This document shows, piece after piece, positions 5,612-9,643 of a stretch of DNA of 9,643 nt. The stretch is taken from positions 1 to 9,643 of the forward strand of contig SXOW01000463.1 of NCBI GenBank assembly GCA_005778315.1. The letters are read 5' to 3'. The notes beneath the pieces were generated by a model. The model made no database searches. It was not told the DNA's origin and saw nothing but the letters and a program-made list of their open reading frames with translations. This DNA is from Acidobacteriota bacterium. Lineage in GTDB: Bacteria; Acidobacteriota; Vicinamibacteria; Vicinamibacterales; UBA8438. A program made the translations under genes and the position numbers. How positions within the stretch are numbered: position 1 is the first letter of the stretch; each line of letters opens with the position of its first letter.

Positions 5612-6946
5612 TCAGACCGAACAGAACCGTTCAAGGAACGCTGTGGTGAACCGTCCGGCCAGAAAGTCCGAATCGCGCAACACAGACAGATGCAGCGGCA
5701 CGGTCGTCTCGATGCCCTCGACCACGAGCATCTCGAGCGCTCGCCGCATGCGCGCGATCGCCTCGGCCCGGTCTTGTCCGTGCGCGATCACCTTGGCCAC
5801 CAGGGCATCGTAGTGTGGCCACGCCATGCAGCCGGCGTGCGCGTGGCTATCCACCCGTACGCCAGGTCCACCGGGCGCAATGAAGGTCCGGATCATCCCA
5901 GGCGCAGGTCGCCCGGTGTGGGCCTGCTCGGCGTTGATACGGCATTCGATGGCGTGCCCCTGACAGTGGACGTCCGCCTGCTGCAGGGACAGCCCCTGCC
6001 CCGCCGCGAGCCGGATCTGCTCCTTGACCAGGTCCACACCGGTCACCATCTCGGTCACCGGGTGTTCCACTTGAATTCTCGCGTTGGCCTCGATGAAGAA
6101 CGGCTCTCCGCTCTGGTCCACGAGAAACTCGAACGTCCCGGCGTTGCGATAGCCAGCGGCGAGCGCCGCTGTCGTCACCAGGCCGCCGAGCCGGCCGCGC
6201 AGTGCCTCAGACACGCCCACGGCCGGTGACTCTTCGAGCAGCTTTTGATGACGCCGTTGCAGGGTGCACTCACGCTCGCCGAGATGTATGGCCCGCGTGT
6301 CGTCCGCGAGAATCTGAAACTCGATGTGACGGGGACCATCGACGTAGCGCTCCAGGTAGAGCCGCGGATCGCCGAACGCGGCCAGCGCCTCGCCGCGTGC
6401 GGTCTCCAGCGCGTGGCCGAGGGCGGCCATGCTCCGCACGACCCGAAGACCGCGTCCCCCTCCACCGGAGGTCGCCTTGACAAGCAGCGGCACCCCCACC
6501 GCGCGGGCCAACCGCGCCCCCTCGGTCGGATCGTCAAACGAGTCGGTGCCCGGCAGCACGGGGAGACCGGCCTCGCGCATGACCTCCCGTGCGCGCGCCT
6601 TGTCGCCCAGCAGCCGGAGGACCTCCGGCGGTGGCCCTATGAACACCACGCCGGCCGCCCGACACGCATCCGCGAGCGACACACTCTCCGACAGGAAGCC
6701 ATACCCCGGATGCAGCGCATCGGCGCCGACCATGGTCGCCGCGGTCACCATGGCCGACACGCTGAGATAACTCCGCGCGCTCGCAGCGGGGCCTATGCAG
6801 ACAGCCTCGTCCGCAAGTCGGACCGCGAGACTCTCGGCGTCCGGTTGCGAGTGCGCGACCGCGCTCGAAATACCCAGCTCGCGGCACGCGCACACAATGC
6901 GGAGCGCGAGCTCGCCGCGCTTGGCGACCAGAACCTTTCTGAACAT
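5612..6946 (-). CDS. accC: Acetyl-CoA carboxylase biotin carboxylase subunit
   Basis: AccC uses ATP and bicarbonate to carboxylate biotin on AccB, the first half-reaction of malonyl-CoA formation for fatty acid synthesis. The 444 residues match the E. coli length (449) and contain the N-terminal domain (1-about 112), ATP-grasp (about 114-310) and C-terminal domain (about 333-440). Visible functional residues, with E. coli counterparts, are Lys116 (116), Lys157 (159), His207 (209), Lys235 (238), Glu273 (276), Glu286 (288), Asn288 (290), Arg290 (292), Glu294 (296) and Arg336 (338). The glycine loop is SGGGGRGLR (160-168). Two places diverge. The usual ANRGE signature reads AKRGE (8-12), and the segment normally like YTVPPYYDS reads CMAWPHYDA (373-381). 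It starts 15 bases after accB without a Shine-Dalgarno sequence, suggesting coupled translation. The accB neighbour argues for acetyl-CoA carboxylase over pyruvate or propionyl carboxylase relatives. Confidence 0.95.
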   Translation of the reverse strand: MFRKVLVAKRGELALRIVCACRELGISSAVAHSQPDAESLAVRLADEAVCIGPAASARSYLSVSAMVTAATMVGADALHPGYGFLSESVSLADACRAAGVVFIGPPPEVLRLLGDKARAREVMREAGLPVLPGTDSFDDPTEGARLARAVGVPLLVKATSGGGGRGLRVVRSMAALGHALETARGEALAAFGDPRLYLERYVDGPRHIEFQILADDTRAIHLGERECTLQRRHQKLLEESPAVGVSEALRGRLGGLVTTAALAAGYRNAGTFEFLVDQSGEPFFIEANARIQVEHPVTEMVTGVDLVKEQIRLAAGQGLSLQQADVHCQGHAIECRINAEQAHTGRPAPGMIRTFIAPGGPGVRVDSHAHAGCMAWPHYDALVAKVIAHGQDRAEAIARMRRALEMLVVEGIETTVPLHLSVLRDSDFLAGRFTTAFLERFCSV

Positions 6947-6961
6947 GCCAGAGGTGCGCCG

Positions 6962-7372
6962 TCAGGCAGCAGGCTGAGTCCGAATGGCGAACAGACGCGC
7001 ACCGAATTGCACGGGCGCCCCGCTTTCGACGAACACTTCCAGAATCTCGCCGTCCACCTCAGCCTTGATCTCGTTCATCAACTTCATCGCCTCGATGATG
7101 CACAGCACGTCGCCCCGCTTGACCCTGTCGCCGACCGACACACACGGCGGTCCTTCCGGCCCGGTCGCGCGATAAAAGGTTCCAAGGATCGGTGCATGCA
7201 CCAGGATGCGTTCCGGTTGGGCCTGGCCCGAGTCGGCAGCCCGAGCCCGGGTGCCCGCCGCCCCCTCGGGCTTGCGAAGACGAACCCGCGTCCCGTCGCG
7301 CTCCCATTCCAACTCCACGAGTCCGTGTCGCTCCATCAGGGCAACCATGTGGTCAATATCGTCGGTATCCAT
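6962..7372 (-). CDS. accB: Biotin carboxyl carrier protein of acetyl-CoA carboxylase
   Basis: AccB carries the biotin that shuttles CO2 from AccC to the AccA/AccD transferase. The 136-residue protein has an N-terminal interaction region (about 1-35, beginning DIDHMVALMERHGL), a short Ala/Gly/Gln-rich linker (about 36-52), and a biotinyl domain (about 56-131). The biotin site is EAMKLMNEI with Lys97 as the attachment residue. The AccB-type 'thumb' is present (HAPILGTFYR at 59-68 through GPPCVSVGDRV), which separates it from generic biotin carriers. E. coli AccB is 156 residues, the difference being a shorter linker. GAGAGG stands nine bases before the ATG at 7372. It lies 38 bases after pepP and 15 before accC. 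accA and accD are not in this window, so the rest of the complex is encoded elsewhere. Function also needs a biotin ligase, not seen here. Confidence 0.97.
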   Translation of the reverse strand: MDTDDIDHMVALMERHGLVELEWERDGTRVRLRKPEGAAGTRARAADSGQAQPERILVHAPILGTFYRATGPEGPPCVSVGDRVKRGDVLCIIEAMKLMNEIKAEVDGEILEVFVESGAPVQFGARLFAIRTQPAA

Positions 7373-7410
7373 GCTGGCCAGCCTCTCGGCGAGTCTACGT
7401 CCGCCTAAGG

Positions 7411-8592
7411 TTAGACGACGTGGAGGTCACGCGACACGTTCGTCAACAGCTCGTACCCGGTCTTGGTCACCACCAGGTCATCCTCGAGCCGGATGCCCCC
7501 CCGGGGCGGAACATAGACCCCCGGTTCGATCGTGCACACCATGCCCACGCGCAGCCGCGCGTCGGCCTCCGTCTCCATCGATGTCCGACCCTGTCCGATA
7601 CGGGGCGCCTCATGAACTTCGATCCCGAGGCCGTGTCCCGTCCCATGCGTGAACGCATCACCCAGCCCGCGGTGCTCCAGCGCGCGTCTAGCCGCCGCAT
7701 CGACCTCCACCGCGGCGACGCCGTCCCGCACGACGGAAAGCGCGGCGGCGTGGGCTTCACGCACCGCGTCGTTCCACGCAGTGAACTCCACAGTGGGCGG
7801 CCCGAGACTGGCGACCCGCGTCATGTCGACGCAATACCCCTCCAGGCGGCCACCGAAGTCCAGCAGCACCAGATCGCCGACCGCCAGCAGGCGTGCGCTG
7901 GGACGCGCGTGCGGCAGCGCGGTGTTGCCCCCGGCCGCGACGATTGTCTCAAACGCCGGACGCTCGAACCCGGCCCGCGCCATGGCCCGGTCGATGTCGG
8001 CCGCGACCTCGCGCTCGGAACGACCTGGACGCAACTCGCGCAGCGCCTGTGTCATCACGGAAGACAGGCGCAGACCCGCGTCACGCAGGGTGTCCAGCTC
8101 GTGGGCATCTTTGACCGCGCGCCCGTCCTCCACCAGATTGGTGGTCGACTGCACGGTCGTGCCGGAGGCCGCGAGTGCCTGGACCAACCAGTCGTGCTGG
8201 GCCACCGTCATGTGGGCCGACTCGATCCCGACGACCCGAGAACGCATCGCGGGTCCGAGCCGGTCAAGCAGCATGACGACCGTCTGCTCATAGGAGGACT
8301 GCACCGGCTCCAGCCCAATGGCCACCGTCCGGGCAAATGTCGCGAGCAGGCGCGTCGCCGCGGTGACGTACCGCGAGTCGACGATCAGCATCGCGCCGTC
8401 CCGGGTCACCAGCACCATGCCGGCGCTGCCGGTGAACCCGGTGAGATAGACAACGGTGGGGAGATGGGTAACGAGCAGCGCGGAGATGTCTGTCCGATCG
8501 AGGCGCGTCTGGAGCGCAGCGATCCGCCCCGAGATCCGCGGTCCGACGGCGAGGGAGCCCCGCGATGGGGGCTCCCCGGCTTGCGCTGTCAC
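7411..8592 (-). CDS. pepP: Xaa-Pro aminopeptidase-type M24B metallopeptidase
   Basis: M24B enzymes remove the N-terminal residue ahead of proline using a two-metal centre. The 393-residue protein has a creatinase-like N-terminal domain (about 18-150, with VVYLTGFTGSAG at 47-58) and a pita-bread catalytic domain (about 160-390). All five metal ligands are present: Asp245 (LLDFGG), Asp256 (CVDMTR), His320 (GTGHGLG), Glu356 (IEPGVY) and Glu370 (IRLEDD), together with His228 and His327. The domain layout resembles YqhT/PepQ-like enzymes, so a strict aminopeptidase P versus prolidase call is not possible; the symbol is by context. The GTG at 8592 is the first start after an in-frame TAG and the only standard one before the conserved N-terminal domain. 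It has no Shine-Dalgarno, but TAGAAT ends six bases upstream. In many bacteria pepP precedes efp-accB-accC; here efp is missing. Confidence 0.92.
   Translation of the reverse strand: MTAQAGEPPSRGSLAVGPRISGRIAALQTRLDRTDISALLVTHLPTVVYLTGFTGSAGMVLVTRDGAMLIVDSRYVTAATRLLATFARTVAIGLEPVQSSYEQTVVMLLDRLGPAMRSRVVGIESAHMTVAQHDWLVQALAASGTTVQSTTNLVEDGRAVKDAHELDTLRDAGLRLSSVMTQALRELRPGRSEREVAADIDRAMARAGFERPAFETIVAAGGNTALPHARPSARLLAVGDLVLLDFGGRLEGYCVDMTRVASLGPPTVEFTAWNDAVREAHAAALSVVRDGVAAVEVDAAARRALEHRGLGDAFTHGTGHGLGIEVHEAPRIGQGRTSMETEADARLRVGMVCTIEPGVYVPPRGGIRLEDDLVVTKTGYELLTNVSRDLHVV
8553..8576. other. Start-proximal hairpin inside pepP
   Basis: GGGAGCCCC (8553-8561) and GGGGCTCCC (8568-8576) form a perfect 9-bp stem around a six-base loop. 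On the transcribed minus strand it begins 16 bases after the pepP GTG, over codons that precede the conserved N-terminal domain. It could slow initiation or elongation, or be a terminator-like end of the PKD gene transcript whose stop lies about 40 bases upstream. There is no T tract. The encoded peptide (EPPSRGSL) is not conserved family sequence, so the bases are free to serve a structural role. Confidence 0.45.
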
Positions 8593-8598
8593 CGTTCG

Positions 8599-8604
8599 AT
8601 TCTA
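8599..8604 (-). promoter_or_regulatory. -10-like hexamer placed for a leaderless pepP mRNA
   Basis: On the minus strand TAGAAT (five of six matches to TATAAT) is followed by six bases and the pepP GTG, the same spacing as at kdsA. It lies 13 bases after the stop of the PKD gene and includes the in-frame TAG that bounds the pepP reading frame. No Shine-Dalgarno is present and no convincing -35 box is seen 16-18 bases upstream. If used, +1 would be the G of the start codon. The role is inferred from sequence and spacing. Confidence 0.45.
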
Positions 8605-8617
8605 CAGGCCCGAGACG

Positions 8618-9643
8618 TCAGGTGATCGTGATAGACACGGACGCCACCGTCGACCTGTCTCCTGCACTGTCGGTGACGATCAGCGTGACGGTGTACGTCC
8701 CCGCCGCAGCGAACGGATGTGAGGTGTTCGGCGTCGGTGTCGTCACTACGGCACTCCCGTCGCCAAAGTTCCAGGCGTAGCTGACGATGGTCCTCCCGCC
8801 CGACACCGTCGTGGCGGCGGCATCGAAGAAGACGGGAACCCCCGTCCCGATGGTCGTCGGCGACGCGGTAAAGCTCGCGGTCGGCGGACTCACGGAATTC
8901 ACCGTGAGCGACTGGATGGTGGTCGCGACTTCGCCCGAGCTGTCCGTCACCGTCAGATTGATGGTGAACGAGCCCGACCGGCTGTAGCGATAGGTGAAGA
9001 CCCGGTTCTGGTCGCCACAGCGCGAGTCTCCCGGGCACTGGAACCGCTGCCCGGTCTCGCCGAAGTCCCAGTCGTAGCGGGTAATCGTTTCGCCTGGCGC
9101 CGCCCGCGACGCCGACGCATCCACGACCGTGTCCTGGTCGACCGTGCCCGGACTCGGCGACACCGTGAAGCTGGCGGTGGGCGATGCGCCGGATCCACCG
9201 ACGGTCACCGACGCGGTGGTGGTGGCGCGGTCGCCCACGTTGTCGACCACCGTCAAGCTGACCGTGAACGTCGAGGCGAACCGATACTCGTGACTCGTGG
9301 TCTCACCGGTGCCGGTCGAGCCGTCGCCGAACGCCCAATCGTAGGCCACCAGCGTACGGCCAGGCACGGTGGCCCGCGACGCGCTGGCGTTGAAGAAGAC
9401 CGGTGCACCAATGGCTGGCGAGCTCGGCGAGAAGACAAACGAGACGGCGGGCAAACTCGTCGACACCGTGACAGTGTTGGTCGTGGTCCCGACGGCGCCC
9501 CGGTCATCGGTCACCGCCAGGGTCACCCCGTAGCTACCGGCCACGTCGAATCCGTGTGACACGGTGGCGCCCGACGCGCTCCCGCCATCTCCGAAGGTCC
9601 AGGCATACGACATGATGGACCGACCGGTCGGCGCGGTGCTGGC
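8618..9643 (-). CDS. PKD-repeat protein, C-terminal part (runs off window)
   Basis: The reading frame is open to the window edge, so the N-terminus is missing; an ATG at 9613 is internal to a repeat and is not the start. The visible 341 residues consist entirely of PKD (polycystic kidney disease type, Ig-like) domains, marked by FGDG motifs and closing TYTVTLIVTDSAGD-like strands. Such domains act as extracellular or periplasmic binding or spacer modules in peptidases, glycosidases and surface proteins; the catalytic or anchoring part, if any, is upstream. The protein ends directly after the last repeat (SVSITIT), with no membrane anchor, sorting signal or other C-terminal domain. The third repeat is unusual: FGDG is replaced by FGET and a short insert carries Cys203 and Cys209 of the fragment. 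Ser/Thr/Val/Ala-rich composition with almost no Lys fits a secreted protein. Its stop lies 25 bases before pepP on the same strand. I cannot name a specific function. Confidence 0.88.
   Translation of the reverse strand, partial: ASTAPTGRSIMSYAWTFGDGGSASGATVSHGFDVAGSYGVTLAVTDDRGAVGTTTNTVTVSTSLPAVSFVFSPSSPAIGAPVFFNASASRATVPGRTLVAYDWAFGDGSTGTGETTSHEYRFASTFTVSLTVVDNVGDRATTTASVTVGGSGASPTASFTVSPSPGTVDQDTVVDASASRAAPGETITRYDWDFGETGQRFQCPGDSRCGDQNRVFTYRYSRSGSFTINLTVTDSSGEVATTIQSLTVNSVSPPTASFTASPTTIGTGVPVFFDAAATTVSGGRTIVSYAWNFGDGSAVVTTPTPNTSHPFAAAGTYTVTLIVTDSAGDRSTVASVSITIT
8621..9643 (-). repeat. Four tandem PKD domain repeats
   Basis: Repeat units read from right to left at about 9643-9455 (partial), 9454-9188, 9187-8888 and 8887-8621, about 89-100 residues each. 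Each complete unit starts with a strand like PTASFTVSP, has a middle YDWxFGDG or YAWNFGDG and ends in a VTLxVTDxxGD-type strand. The units differ clearly in DNA sequence, so this is an old domain array, not a recent duplication. Unit 3 is the longest because of its Cys-containing insert. Confidence 0.85.

Noticed and set aside
5599..5634. TTG at 5634 as the thiE start
   Set aside because: It would overlap accC by 23 bases and add 12 non-family residues. ATG 5598 gives the usual length.
4801..5649. 282-codon open frame on the plus strand across thiE
   Set aside because: It is antisense to thiE and runs through the folD-thiE gap repeat; the translation is His/Arg/Pro-rich and featureless.
6947..6961. 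CACCTCT just before the accC start on the minus strand
   Set aside because: It resembles the anti-Shine-Dalgarno sequence itself, not a binding site for it. It is probably chance and gives no ribosome binding.
6245..7408. 387-codon open frame on the plus strand
   Set aside because: It is antisense to accC and accB and shows low-information composition. The minus-strand genes explain this region fully.
7192..8625. 477-codon open frame on the plus strand
   Set aside because: It lies opposite pepP and accB, whose proteins show clear family motifs. The translation is rich in Arg, Pro and His with no recognisable domain, as expected for antisense frames in GC-rich genes.
1..9643. CRISPR arrays, tRNA or rRNA genes, transposases, phage genes, defence systems
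   Set aside because: The window is filled by housekeeping genes and one PKD protein. No spaced direct repeats, cloverleaf-like sequence or mobile-element genes were found on either strand.

Overview
The window is GC-rich, densely packed bacterial chromosome with almost no non-coding space. It carries mostly housekeeping genes. The gene sets (Kdo synthesis beside lapB; pepP-accB-accC), the high G+C, an enlarged FolD and a secreted-type PKD repeat protein suggest a Gram-negative, lipopolysaccharide-making bacterium. Acidobacteriota (Vicinamibacteria-like) is my best guess. It is an inference from gene order and composition, since there is no rRNA or other phylogenetic marker here.

Left half, plus strand: the end of pyrG (1-183), a short spacer with a hairpin and a promoter-like TATAAT, then kdsA (242-1069), kdsD (1066-2055), lapB (2055-3290) and coaE (about 3316-3915). 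kdsA/kdsD and kdsD/lapB overlap by 4 and 1 bases, so they are almost surely one transcription unit. KdsD makes D-arabinose-5-phosphate, KdsA condenses it with PEP to Kdo-8-phosphate, and LapB is the family that tunes LpxC and therefore the amount of lipid A to which Kdo is attached. kdsC, the Kdo-8-P phosphatase often found in such clusters, is not here.

Centre: the two gene blocks converge at 3916-3950 on a perfect 11-bp hairpin that includes the coaE stop codon.

Right half, minus strand, read from right to left: the C-terminal part of a PKD-repeat protein (9643-8618, cut by the window edge), pepP (8592-7411), accB (7372-6962), accC (6946-5612), thiE (5598-4951) and folD (4895-3951). The pepP to folD genes are 13-55 bases apart and look like one operon. 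AccB and AccC form the biotin carrier and biotin carboxylase half of acetyl-CoA carboxylase. ThiE and FolD are cofactor-synthesis passengers (thiamine, folate C1).

No CRISPR array, prophage, insertion sequence, tRNA or rRNA was seen, and I found no convincing novel multi-gene system. The most interesting signal is regulatory: the first genes of both operons, kdsA and pepP, have a -10-like hexamer (TATAAT; TAGAAT) ending exactly 6 bases before the start codon and no Shine-Dalgarno sequence, the layout of leaderless transcripts. Other points of note are a Lys-to-Pro change in the ThiE pyrophosphate-binding motif, an Asn-to-Lys change in the AccC N-terminal signature, a coaE reading frame without a normal start codon where the family begins, and an acidic tail on LapB.
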